Positions 22,376 to 34,830 of a stretch of 64,000 bases of DNA are shown piece by piece (positions within the stretch are counted from its first letter, which is position 1; every line of letters starts with the position of its first letter). The DNA lies in contig BROE01000017.1 in NCBI GenBank assembly GCA_036571765.1, forward strand, positions 1,499,778 through 1,563,777, in the 5' to 3' direction. The DNA comes from Plecoglossus altivelis (taxonomy: Eukaryota; Chordata; Actinopteri; Osmeriformes; Plecoglossidae). The notes under the pieces were generated by a model. That model had not been told where the DNA came from and searched no databases. It worked only from the letters and a program-made list of their open reading frames with translations. The position numbers and the translations under genes are program-made.

Positions 22376-23110
22376 AACAAATAGGAAAAGGATACAAAAG
22401 GAACCCGCTGCCACACTTTTCCCACCAAACGAAGGCAAAACAAACAAAATGATGTGTCAAGATTATAATAAATATTCAACACTGATGTGACATGTTTTTT
22501 TTTTCCAAAAATTTTCAACCTTTCAATTAACAGGAAGGGGTCATGGGTGAAATGTCATTTTCAAGAGCATTCTGGCCAAGATAGTCATTACACCATTGCG
22601 CACAACATCACAAGCTTCTATGACTGTTAAATACAACTACTCAGAAACCCAAATAGATTATAGTTTAAGATCATAAAACCACTGACATTTGCAGGTCATG
22701 GAATCTGAATTGAATTAGCCTGAAATTGAAGCTCAGGAAAGTTGAAAATGAAACAACAGCGTCGCCAAGTGGCAGTAACTGGTCCGGCTTCGAAAGGAAA
22801 GCTATACTTGCAGTGTTTTAGGTAAGATGGACTCGAAGGCAATCGAGACTCATGACTCATCTTGTTATTAATTGCAGTCAAAATAGGACGCCTGTTTTAT
22901 TCACTGGTAGGCCACTACATTTAGTTTTCTCCACTGAAAGTGCACTATGGAAGGGATTTCATCACGTTTACCACCGTACAGGACCCTTTATCATGTTTAA
23001 TCTACCATAGGGGCATCAAAGAAAGAGGCACTTTTGGCTAAGGGACACCCACTACCCCTTTCTCATATTTAATGAAATTTCACAAATGATTCACCTGCGT
23101 GAAAGAAAAA
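22376..23110. other. Noncoding region after arl3
   Basis: This is A/T-rich unique-looking sequence with no recognisable gene. It may include alternative arl3 3' UTR (AATAAA-like signals near 22470). Confidence 0.5.
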
Positions 23111-23129
23111 AAACTGGGTTTAATAGGTG

Positions 23130-23411
23130 AATGTCAAATGTCTATCCGTACGGGCTGTGGTTGAATGTAGAAAGGTGGCAAACAAGAGGAGAATCACAGG
23201 AAGAAAGGGAACATCAACTCCCTCTAGAGGTTACTTTAGAAAAACAACGGGAGACAAGCCCTTCTCGTGTTTCTCTCCCAGCAACCTCCAGAAAGCCAGC
23301 AGCTAGCTGGCTACTCACAATTGAGTCGTCCGGGACGCCCCAATTCTGGACGAGGGGGACGAGGCCAATCTAACGTCCGTACAGAAGTCATTTCGACAAG
23401 ACGGCAAAATA
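23130..23411 (+). promoter_or_regulatory. Candidate noncoding first exon/promoter of ndst1
   Basis: The sequence around 23180-23410 contains several CpGs and ends in a good donor (AAATAG|GTAAGATG, 23411-23412). It lies on the same strand as ndst1 and upstream of its coding start, as expected for the long 5' noncoding part of NDST genes. No direct proof links it to ndst1. Confidence 0.3.
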
Positions 23412-25539
23412 GGTAAGATGTTCGCATTAGGGATTCATCTGAGATAACGGTGTTTTTCTTCTTTCGAACGTGTAACGGGCAGCAAATCGCGGGTCCCCGT
23501 TGGCTGCTGAAGGTCCCCCCTTTTCTGAATTCTACTCTCGAAAGTGCGCCTGCTAGACAACGGCGTAGGGAGAGAGACCGCTAGCAGCTAAAGCCACCGG
23601 GCCGATCTGGGATGTTAAACCGATTTCGACACTGATTTCCTATCTACTTTTCAATGTACCGCAAACTGTGAATTTGCAGTGTGATTATTGTGGAAGAAAC
23701 AGACATGCTTGCAACAGCGAGATCCAGCCAGCTTCTTTTACAGAGGCTAGCGTGGAAGCTAAAGCCTCTCAAGACGGAACAGACCGCTAACGTTATTAGC
23801 GAGCTGGCTTCAGCAAAAAGAGCAAAACAACAGATGTCTATCTAGCTAGTTGGCAAGCTATTGTATGCCGGTGTCCCTCGTTTACCTTTGAACACTGCAT
23901 AACAACAGTGCTGTCTTGTGTCAACAACACAACTGAATAGTTGTATTGTATCTAATAATTTGGGACACATCGTTTCTACTCCTCCTCTCCGCCAGTCGGA
24001 CTTGCTGGATAGTCTACTAAATTAGGAACAGTGCGATAGTAGACTTCAGCAAGCGTGCACAGATGTATCGTTGAGAGACTGTGTAGCAATGGATGCATGT
24101 GCGTCTTTAAAGTCTTACCCCGGCAAATCAGTGTATTGTGCATATTAAAAGTCTATTGCCTTTACATAACCGGAAGAACTGCAGAAATGCTGCAGTTTAC
24201 TGATATGAATATCGTTGGGTCGACTTGAATCACAGGTAGGAGAACCAATGACAAGCCTAGTTAAATCCAGACAGTCTATGTGGAGTAGCCGTATGTGTCA
24301 TCTTAAGCCTTGGACTGCTCTAGATTGTACACAGATAACCTCCCAATCCTTGCACTCCCTCGAGTGTGTGTGTGGGTGTGTGGGTGTGTGTGTGTGTGTG
24401 TGTGTGTGATCATGACACCCCCCCAGGGGGCAAGGGGGACAGCTGACAGACATGGCATGGTTGCCCCCTCTGGACCAGGACAGGTCTCTTGGGGGTATAA
24501 CAGCTGTGTAGTCCAGAAAGAAGGTTGAGAGAGATGGAAATAATTGAAGAGAGGTACTGTTGGAGAGAGGGCTACAAAGTTGGAGATGTAGAGAGGGCTA
24601 GTGTGTAGGGGAGGGGGGTTGAGCTAAAGACAGGTAGAGAGAGGGAAGGGAGGGCGGTAAAGAGCATTCCGGTTTGAAGAAAACAAGAATCAAAACACTG
24701 AACAAGAGAGGGACAGAGAGAAGAAAGAGTGAGGAGGGGGGATGAATAAAAAAGGGCAGTTTGGGGTCAGTCAGGCAGGCAGTCTTAAAGAGCTGAATCA
24801 AATCACACAGTAAAACACAACATGCTCTTCCCCATGTTACCCAAGAGTACGTTTGGCTTGCTCATCTAGAGATTACCCTCATATTAAGGGTCAGCCCTGG
24901 CCCACATTAGTAAAATTGCTTTGTAAGCAGTTGGCTAGTTGATATTTGCAGGAAGGTGGGTGGGGGTGTTGGGATAGAGAACAGAGGAGAAATTTAGAAG
25001 TATTAGAGAAAAATGCTTTTATTGCCATGGAGATATAGTGTTTTCATTAAATATATTGAAATCTCCCTGAGATGTAGATGGATCAGTCATTGCTTGTTCA
25101 TTGTGTAATGTCCTCGTTCATGATTCACGTGAAGCATAGCTGAATGTTAATCTCATTCACATTTTAAACTTTCCCCCCCGTCTCTGGCCTGGTTATGGAG
25201 CATGACTGGAGGGCTTGTGGTATTCTGCAGCGTTATATGACACCATTATGGAATTGAAATCTGTATTTTCCTTTTGTAGTCAGTTTTCATCCCCTCCTTT
25301 GTCTCCCAACCAGCACACATAACACTCACCATTTCTTTCACTCCGTCTCGGTCTCTCCCACACACACATACAAACACTCACCCCCACCCCCCCCACTCAA
25401 GACTGTGATTTATTCTCTCTGCTCACAAGGCCCTTTGATAGTTTGACATGAAACACTGACATGAATTAATTGTCTTTGATGAAAAGCATCTTTGTTATGG
25501 AGAGAAAGAGTCCCTCAGCCAACTTTCTGCCACTCAGCC

Positions 25540-26015
25540 AGGCTGTGCTGTTAGGCTAGCCGCTTGCTAACACAGGCTCCATGCTGTGTTATGGCTACAT
25601 AATCGTGCTGGGTTGGCTAACACAGGCTCCTTATAGTGTTATGGCTACACTGTGGTGCTAGGCTAGCTAGCACACATTCTTTGCTGTGTTGTGGATACAT
25701 ATTAGCACAAGGCTAGCTAACACAGGCTTCATGCTATGTTATGTCTACATAACAGTTCAGGGTTAGTTAACACAGGCCCCTTATAGTGTTATGGCTACAC
25801 TGTGGTGCTAGGCAAGCTGCTGACAAAGCCTCCATTATGTGCTATGAGGACCACTGTGGCAGTAGGCTAGCAAACACATGCTCCATACTGAGTTATGGCT
25901 ACTATTATGATGGTAGGCAAGAAAACACAGGCTCTGTGCTATGTTATGGCAATGTTATGGTGCTGTGCTGGCAGCCAATACCAGTTCCATGCTGTGTTAT
26001 AGCTACAGTGTGTAT
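25540..26015. repeat. ~60-bp GCTAGCTAACACAGGCTCC minisatellite
   Basis: About eight degenerate units of 'ggctagctaacacaggctccatgctgtgttatggctacat' type (key words CTAGC, AACACAGGCT, GTGTTATGGCTAC) recur at roughly 60-base spacing. Confidence 0.9.
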
Positions 26016-27251
26016 GAATAGCGCTAGACTAGCTAACGTATGCTGACACAGTCCTTCTACACGCATGATGGCTAGGCAGGTCGACATACTCCTATTACCA
26101 GGCGTAAGTTAATGATTGGCTGCTTGAGGCAGAGTCCAGGGTCATTCAGGTCAGGGCCGTTACAGATGCTGATCACTGGTCTCCTCAGGTGGATGTTTTC
26201 ACTCTCACACATGACTCCTCCATGGTAATATCCCTGATTATAAACTGTTACGGTCACACACATTTCTTTGTTAACTGTTATAATCACGCGCGCATCTCAT
26301 AAACTGTTATAATGACAGACGTCTTGTGAATTGTTCCAACACGCATTTCTGGTGTTCAGTGTTCAGTGTTATAACCACACATCTTACCCTCCCCTCCCAC
26401 GCTCGTCACTCGCACCTTCAAGACGGACTCATCAGTGTCTCGTGGCCGCAAGCAATTAAGTTTCAGCCTCATCTTCACCGCACATAATCTGCGTAATGGC
26501 CTTTTATCTCAATAAAGAACAGCTGCTTTTTTCCCTGCTCCGTAATCTTTTAATATGTTTCATGGCCAGCCAGTGTCTATGCCGGCTCTTGGGAACAAGA
26601 TCCTCTGAGCTTTTACAGGCCGTAAAGAGAGAGGCTATAAAGCCCACTTGTCGGGGTATTAAAGAGATCATCTGGTGGGTATGCACTACTGAAGCCGTTA
26701 GAACAGATATCCACTGATGATGCCACACTAGGCCATAACACACCAATCCAGGCCAGGCCAGTCCAGACCAGTCTATGGGTGCACGAACATCAGCATACGC
26801 TGTGTCCAGTCAACCATGTAGAACCAACTGTCATTGCACAATTTGGCACAGTTAGCCTTATTCTAACATTCACCGCGATAACTAATATGATTTGGGTTTG
26901 TTATAGGTGGTTGTAAATGTTTCCATAGTTACTTATCTGAATCAGGTTATTGACGGTATCCATCCGAGCAGTTTCCATGGTTACTAATCTGAATCAGGTT
27001 AGTTACAGCTGATTCTAACGATCACCATGGTTATTGATCTAAAAAACTCTTCCTCTCCTCCCTACTCACTCTGTCTACTCCTTATCCCTGCTCCTTTCAG
27101 CCAACTCAATCTCTCTCCTGCTCCATCTCTTCCTCCTCCCTCTCTTCCTCCTCCCTCTCTTCCTCCTCCCTCTCTTCCTCCTCCCTCTCTTCCTCCACCC
27201 TCTCTTCCTACTTCCTTTCATCCTTCTTGTGCCGCCGCCACCCATACCTTA

Positions 27252-27546
27252 TGGTGCGTTCACACCGAACATGAACTGGACGTCAAATCCACGTAATTCG
27301 CGTCTAGTTGGAAGCTTAAACATTTTGAAGTAAGACGTGCGTCAAATTTACCATAGTTCCGATTTTCCAACTCGGGCATGTAGGGCGTCAGACACGTGAT
27401 CACGTCACGTTGTGCTATTCGCATGTCAACGCCCGATTGGCACCGCGCTAGACGCTTGATTCGCGCCGCAGGACGTCCACAGTAGACACGCGTTTCCATT
27501 AACATGTAAATCAGACGCCTCGTTCGCATGTGGTGTGAACGCATCA
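27252..27546. mobile_element. Harbinger-like MITE
   Basis: A 295-bp element with terminal inverted repeats TGGTGCGTTCACACC and GGTGTGAACGCATCA (one mismatch) is flanked by the 3-bp duplication TTA, as expected of PIF/Harbinger elements. The interior is CpG-rich and non-coding. Confidence 0.8.
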
Positions 27547-28504
27547 TTAGACTAACTTCTGTATCTCCTCCATTCTGTTCTCCTCTGCTCCTCCTCTTCT
27601 GCTCACTCTCCGGCTTCCACCCCCCCCCCCCCCCCCCCCTCTTTCGCCATCCCCCCCTCCCCCCATGTCTTCCCCTGCCTCCGTCAGTTGGACATGCAGG
27701 GAGGTGTAATTAATCTGCTGAGGGGAGTGTGCCAGCTCTCAGGGACGGCACAACAATTTGTCTTCTTCACAGGAACGCTGCCAAACCCGGGCCTAGTCAC
27801 TACTCCCTCTCTCTTTCTACCACCCTCCCTCTTTCGTTCTTCCTCTCTTTTTTTGCTGTCTCTCCCTCTTTCTCTCCCTTTCTCTGTTGCTCTCACACAC
27901 TCTTATCATAGACTCGCTCTATATCACCCACACTCTGTCCCTGCTGGAACTGTCTCCTAGCAGGCTGTCTCTCCTCCTACTTGTCAGCCCAGGGTATTGG
28001 TGCCCAGCTGGCGTCAGTACTGGGAGAGGAGAAGTGGGAGAGAGAGGGAAGCGGAGGAGCAGGGGAGACCGGGGGGAGGGCGGGAGGTAAGTAGTCATAA
28101 AGGAGGTTGAGCGGGAGGAAGGAGGTACTGGAGAGGTTGGTAAGAGGAGGAAAGGGAGAGGTCAAGAAAAGAGACCAGAGCAGGAAAGAGAGGAAGAAAC
28201 AGCGATAAAAGGATTAACATAGGGAGGCAGAGAAGGTCAGAAGAAGACGAAGATAAGGAGAGGGGAGTGGGAGGGTGGGAATAGTTCACCTGCTGTTGAA
28301 CTGGGCAGGGTTCAAAGTTCAGATTTGGAAAGAGTGGATGTTTTCTCGTTATCTGAAGACATGTTACCTTTATCACCACAGAGTAGTCCAATGTGCTTGT
28401 ACAGTCTGGCTGATGGACAGTTTATAAACAGAGCCCTCCAGGTCAGCCTTTTTGTGGGCTGTGCGTTTGTGTGTATGCTTGTAGTACTTTCTCTGTGGGG
28501 TTAG

Positions 28505-28615
28505 GAACTAGCACCTAAGGAGCTAGCTAATGTGAGGGTTAAGAGTTAGCACCAAGGAGCTAGCTAATGTGAGGGTTAAGAGTTAGCACCAAGGAGCTAG
28601 CTAATGTGAGCCCAG
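28505..28615. repeat. 47-bp tandem repeat
   Basis: Nearly identical copies of a unit with key words GTTAGCACCAAGGAGC and TAGCTAATGTGAGGG occur end to end (two full copies and a partial). Confidence 0.9.
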
Positions 28616-30076
28616 TCTTTTTCCCAGATGTGGTGAACGTGATCAGCCCCCCCCTTTGGCTCAGTCTGGACCCTGGCTAATGGTTATCCAGCTGTCTAGA
28701 CTCCCGGTGGGCTTTACTACTGTCGTGTTGGTCATAACTGACTGGCAATAAACACTTAATTAGCTATTACTTATTTAACTTCTTAATGAAACAAGGAGCT
28801 AGAAGGGGGGGGGGATGAGCCAGGATGTAGGCTCAGTGCCATCTCACTGAGCCTACATCTCTGATCAAGGCACTGTTGTGTGTTTTCGTGTCATGTACGT
28901 GACAGAGGCCTACAGTTAGTGGAACAGACACATGGCCTTTTCTGGATTCATGTGCAGGATGTCTGGCTTGCATCAAGGATGAAGATGAGTACCATAGCAT
29001 TGGACACTAACCACGCTGGCTGTTTAACATCAGGTCTTTTATCAGTGTTCCCCAAACTGACTCATATTTATCAGAGCTGTTAGGCAGAAAGAGACAGACA
29101 GAGAGCAGGGCAGACATGGAGACGGATAAAAAGGAGACAGTGAGAAACCAATTAAGAGATATGAGAGAGCCAGAGACATGTGTTACTTCCTGTTGTTGAC
29201 GTTCTCATGCACGTCGAAGATCAGTTTCCACCAGCGGCTGTCTGACAACTCAGTCCAGATTGACTTCATCAGTATCGTCTGGCCCCCCATTTGGACCTGC
29301 AGTTAGCCCCCCCCCCTCCCCCATCTATTTGGACTGGGGGGGTGCAGAGTTTCGACTGTTCCTGACAGATGGATAGCGTTGGAGAAAACAAGTGTGTTTC
29401 TGTCACACATCTTGTGTCTCTCTGGTATGATTTAGCAGCATGTTGTGTGTGTGTGTTGACGTCAGCCATGTTGGACCAATGTCGTTCACAAAGACGAGGC
29501 TATAGACAGGCACGCCACACATTAAAGCAGCCTGGAAAACACATGGTCTACAGTCTAGACCAAACCAGCCCCCCATCCAGGCCAGCCCAAACCGCACACT
29601 GTTCCAGATCAGATGAGCCCAAGCCAGACTCCACTAGAGTAAACCATGGCCAGCCCTCAACCTAGACCAGTCCAGACCATTTGGACCCAGGACAGCGACA
29701 TGGCCCTAATGGCCTTGGTGCTGCTACAGGGTCTGATGTTAATCTGCATATGATCCGGTAATCCCCTCTCTGTTGCTTGGGACAGACACAGTCCTTTATC
29801 CGAAGCTTCAGTCTATGCACTTCAACTGCAGGCCAGGGCTGCCAGGCCAGGGCTGCCAGGCCAGGGCTGGCTGCTAGTCAGTTTGGCTACAGGTTTGTTG
29901 AGCTGCAGGTCAGTTTTGCTGCAGGTTGGTTAGGCTGCAGGTTAGTTTAGCTGCTAGCTGCAAGTCAGTTTGGCTGCAGTCTCTTTCTTTTCTATGGCTG
30001 TAGCTGGAGGTATTATATAGTGCCAGGGGTTGGTATTAGTATCTGTAATCACACATGGATCTCACTACTAAATCCT

Positions 30077-30122
<46 letters not shown>

Positions 30123-30190
30123 TACATACAAGTACTCCACCCCTGTTCTCCCTGTACTAACATGCTTACTGCTCTTGAAGTGTGCGATTG

Positions 30191-30260
30191 GGGATGGGTA
30201 TAGCTCAGCGGTAGAGCATTAGCAACAGCTCAGTGTACATGAGGGGAACTCTCTAACTCC
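30191..30260 (+). repeat. tRNA-like SINE head
   Basis: GGTATAGCTCAGCGGTAGAG matches a Pol III box A. No convincing box B or cloverleaf follows, so this is a SINE fragment and not a tRNA gene. A similar head occurs at 57697. Confidence 0.45.
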
Positions 30261-30688
30261 ACCCTGGCCAGAAGAGCCCGCTAACACCGGCCAGGACCAC
30301 GGTCACACTTCGGCAGGCTACCAACCTTAGATAGAGCAGGAGCAGACCTCTGTACAGCCCTCCTTTCTTCTCCTTTTCATCCCTCCATCCCCGGAACAGA
30401 ATGCTTGAGTTCACCGTGGGCTGTGACATTGCATCAAATGGGGATGGGATGGGGGACTGAGAAGGGAGATCACTTGAGGGTGACTAATACTTATCTTCCA
30501 TCAACATGGAACCAGTTCTGTTCTTGGTTCCCCAATGTTGTACCGTTTGGAGCATTTTAGTTCCCAGAAAAAACATAGCGGGTGCAAACAACCAAAAGAC
30601 AAAAATGCACGGCCATTGTGATTCTTGATCAGTTCCGCTCAATACTGGTAGAAGAGACCTGAGCTGACTTAGGTGGAAAGGGGATACG

Positions 30689-30724
<36 letters not shown>

Positions 30725-32179
30725 AGAAGTGCTGACTGAGTAGAACTGTGTTAATCTGAAATACTAAGTGGTTGCCTTTGTGCCTTGACTGTTTTTTCTG
30801 CCTCAGAGAGTGAGTGATAGAGAGATGGCGATGGAAATACAGATAGATGGAGAGAGGAGGATGGATCTATAGATGGGGGGGGGGAGACTGACATTGAGAG
30901 AAACATTAAAGTGACCGAGACATTTTGTTAGGCTTCACAGTGGTCAGCCAAGCATCCTTGCTGCTTCTGTTAGCTATTAAAGGTGTTATTGTTAGCATGC
31001 TAGCTGGTGAGTGTGTTATTATTAGCCACTTTGAGCGTTAGCCAGTGATGCAGGTTTTATTGACCTGTCAACTGGCGATGTTAACCACTTTGCAGGTTAG
31101 CTGGTGATAGTGTTATAATTCGCCTGTTATCAGCCTATTGGCGTGCAAGCTGTCATCCCCTCGGAGAGAACGGAGGAACAGGGGACTTCCGTAGGTGAAA
31201 AAGTAAGACTGCTGGAGGGTGTGATTATATCGCCGGAGTAACTGTGTGTGTGTGTGTTTAGCTGGCATATTTACCTCCAGTGTTCAGGCTCTCCCTGTGG
31301 GGGATTAATGCCTTAGCGAGGGCCTCAAGAGGCCGGTAATGGAGCTGTGATAACCTGTCCTCCTTAACCCTCTTTGGAGTGGGGGTGGGGGGAGGCTCCA
31401 TAAAGCTAGGGGAGGGGATGTGCTGTGGAGTAGGGAGGGTGCGGGGGGGGGGGGGGGTGGCCATGCAGCAGGAGGAGGGGCCATGGGCAAGGGGGGAATA
31501 TGGATTATGTGTGTTCTGGAAGTAACACTGGCGTGTGAGATTCTGTCATAGAACATTAGAACATACTTGTTCTGGGTGAGGACTAGTGGTAAAGCGGGGG
31601 GGGTGCCCACCCTATGTCTCTCTCTCTCTCTCTCTCTGGCTGTCTCTGTCTCTGTCTCTGTCTATAACTCTTTCTCAAACCACACATCATTACATCATCG
31701 TAAGACAAAAGAACATACAAGTCCCAGAGCTGCATGGCTGAGATCTGCTAGTGTGTGTGCTTGCGCTCCAGCCCATTGGAAAATCTGGAGCATTCGTCAC
31801 TGTTTTTTATTTATTTTTATTAATCCGATTTTCAACTCTCAGGCTGCTCTGACACTGGGGTGAAGTCGATTTCTCTTTCTCATTCTAACCCATCTCTCAC
31901 TCACGCATCCCCTGAGTCCTACAATTTGTTTCCATGGAAGACTTGAGCTTTTACCAGTGCATGTTGTGTATTTGTAGGCAAACCTGGGATTGGTTGGTTC
32001 CTGAGAGAGGCTGAGCAACGTCACCTGTCCCTCTTGGCTCCTGACAATAGACCTGGAGTGAAATCATACCTCTGGCCCTAGAGAGGGGCCCCTGACCTAC
32101 CTGTGGACTAGGACCAGACACAAAACCATACAGAGGTGAGGAAGGCTGTGTGTGTATGTGTACAGTATTGAATAGAGGC

Positions 32180-32219
<40 letters not shown>

Positions 32220-32515
32220 AGTATTGAAGAGGGGCTTGCTTGCTTGTGTGTGTGTATTTTAGACAAACAATCAAATTAACCAAATACGAAGAATTAAAAA
32301 CTAAAATTCAAAGCTAAAAGAGCACCGAGTGGTGGCAAGAAGGAAAGATGGCAAATCATTTGCAGACATTTTAGGTGCATAAATTAATAGGTTTATCGAT
32401 ATCACCACGTCATTATTATTATTATCACTCATACATGTGACTTTAATTTACAATTGTGTGCATAATTAAACTAATGTCTTTCTCTGATGCATTCATATGT
32501 CTTATAACACAATAT

Positions 32516-32640
32516 TTATGCATATATATATATATCTATAGATATATATCTATAGATATATATCTATAGATATATATGTCTGCAGATATATATAGATATA
32601 TCTATATATATATATATAGATACTGTATAGATATAGACAC
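32516..32640. repeat. AT-rich palindromic tract
   Basis: Tandem tatatctatagatata units are self-complementary and could extrude a cruciform. No gene is nearby. Confidence 0.85.
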
Positions 32641-33639
32641 TCTTCAGGGAAAGCCAATGGTTTTTGCCAGCGTCTAAAAATCCTTGCCTTCCAAAGAAAC
32701 GCTCACTTGTGCATCAGAGTACTTGGGCTCTTGTAGGATTGGTGATTCCATTTTTCAAGACAATATCGATTGGTCTGTAGGCGGTGCTTTGATACCTGTC
32801 GATCTGTTATGCCCAACATGACTCACTATCCAGAGCAGGTTCATTGTGCAGCGGAAGTTGCCATGGTGATCCCAGGGTTAAACCTAAAGTTAGCTCGCTG
32901 ACCCCAAATCCTGCTTTATTGTACAGGCAAAAGGATGTCAAAGAAAATCGCTTTGACCACAAACACACACTTTCCACACCCCCATCACATTCCAGTGGAC
33001 GTTTGGAGGCAGAGTGATGAACTAACATAAATAATTAAGCGAAATTGGCAGAATTGAATAATTAATGGTAGTTTCAAACATCTTGTGATGGAACAGTGGC
33101 AGGAATGGGTTTGTGTGTGTCTGAGTGTGTTTGTATAGGTACCCATGAAGCTGAAACAGAAAGATCAATGACCCGGACTTCGGGAGATCTCCTTTTTAAT
33201 TGGATATCCCTGACTTTGATGTATCTGTGGGAGGGCCAATCGGATCGGTTTCCCTTACAATCCAATAGAGTCCAATTATAATGTACATGCTTGCACCCCT
33301 GCACACAGAACACATTTGTGCACACTCACACACTCTGGGGAACACACACTCGGACACACACACACATTGAGAGACAGGTTGATGTATCACTTGGTCTCTC
33401 CTTGCTTTGTTTTCTGTCTCTCGTTTCCTCCTCTCTCTCTCTTCCCCTTTCACTGTTATTCAGGTAGGGGGATTATTAAGGACAGGAGACACACACACAG
33501 ACTTGCACACAGATACACTCACACACACTCACACACACAAAGTGACTCTTGTCTTCTCAAGTGAGGGATGGTTATGCGGTTATTGGTCTCCTGTTCAGCG
33601 CTGAGGAGTGGACAAATTCTTCCACAATGAATTGTGCCG

Positions 33640-33945
33640 CACACAGCGCCACCAGTAAACACACACGCATACACGTTCACACGCAGAGCGCCACCAGTAA
33701 ACACACACGCATACACGTTCACACGCAGAGCGCCACCAGTAAAACACACACGCATACACGTTCACACGCAGAGCGCCACCAGTAAAACACGCATACACGT
33801 TCACACGCAGAGCGCCACCAGTAAACACACACGCATACACGTTCACACACAGAGCGCCACCAGTAAAACACGCATACACGTTCACACGCAGAGCGCCACC
33901 AGTAAAACACGCATACAAACAAACACATAGTGTCACCAGTAAACA
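33640..33945. repeat. ~38-44-bp tandem array
   Basis: Seven or eight copies of a unit built from AGCGCCACCAGTAAA plus cacacgcatacacgttcaca. Copies differ mainly in the CA length. The minus-strand open frame of 126 codons is a by-product. Confidence 0.95.
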
Positions 33946-34339
33946 ACTATTTTCTCTCTGGCTGGACCAACTCAATTACAGAATGCAGACACGTGTATAT
34001 ATCCACAATCACTCTGTACAAACACACACGCTCGAACACACACACTCAAACACACACATTCAAAGAAACACACACTTCCCACAGCTGTAACAAGGTTGTC
34101 TGTATCAGCCGCTGTTCGTTCACCATGGCTGGCCGGCCCTAATGAAGATAAATGTGTGTGTGTGTGTGTGTGTGTGTACAGGGGCCAGCAGGGACCAAAA
34201 TAGATAGGATACGGTCAGGCTCTCAACTGAACTTAAAAGCAATGACATTGGTTGGAGGCCAAGCATTTGCACTTCTTAGCACATGCTGAAACACACACGC
34301 GCATTCACTTACACTGAATCTGGATAGAAACATACATAC

Positions 34340-34830
34340 TCTCCTGGGCGCACTAGGTCTAATTGTGTTAGCTTCAACCATGTTAGCCCACCCCATGTCA
34401 CAGACAGGCTTGCTAGCGCCTTCGAATACACTCAAAGGCAAGCTACATGGCATCAAATGTCCAGAACAGGCAGGAATGAACCAGGATGTTCTAGATCACT
34501 GAGTTACAGTAGCTAGCACATTCTAAAACAGTTACCTAGTTAGCCTCTGGGTAGCGCTAAACAGACGAAGACTTGTTGAAGGGTTAGCTATTAGAAGCTT
34601 TCGTGAACAGTTAGCCAGGCCAAACCTCCTTGAACAGTGCTACTCTATACCTTGTAGAACAGATATCTAGCTTGGACATACTACAATAGTAAGCCAGCTT
34701 AAACAGTCTAGAACTCTTAGCGACCTCCTAGTTTAAAGAACAGATAGCTAGCTTGGACATTCTAGAATGACAAGCTAGCTGTAAACCTTTAGAACAGATA
34801 ACTAGGTAGCCTATGTCAATACAGGATGTT
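34340..34830. repeat. Degenerate GTTAGCC/CTAGCTTG repeat
   Basis: Words such as gttagct, gctagcttggacattctaga and agaacagatagctagc recur at 50-70-base spacing. It is an old, diverged minisatellite. Confidence 0.6.

Noticed and set aside
30191..30260. tRNA gene
   Set aside because: Only box A is convincing. There is no cloverleaf or box B at the right distance, so it is better explained as a SINE fragment.
33595..33975. 126-codon Cys/Val-rich minus-strand protein
   Set aside because: It is wholly explained by the ~40-bp tandem array at 33640-33945.
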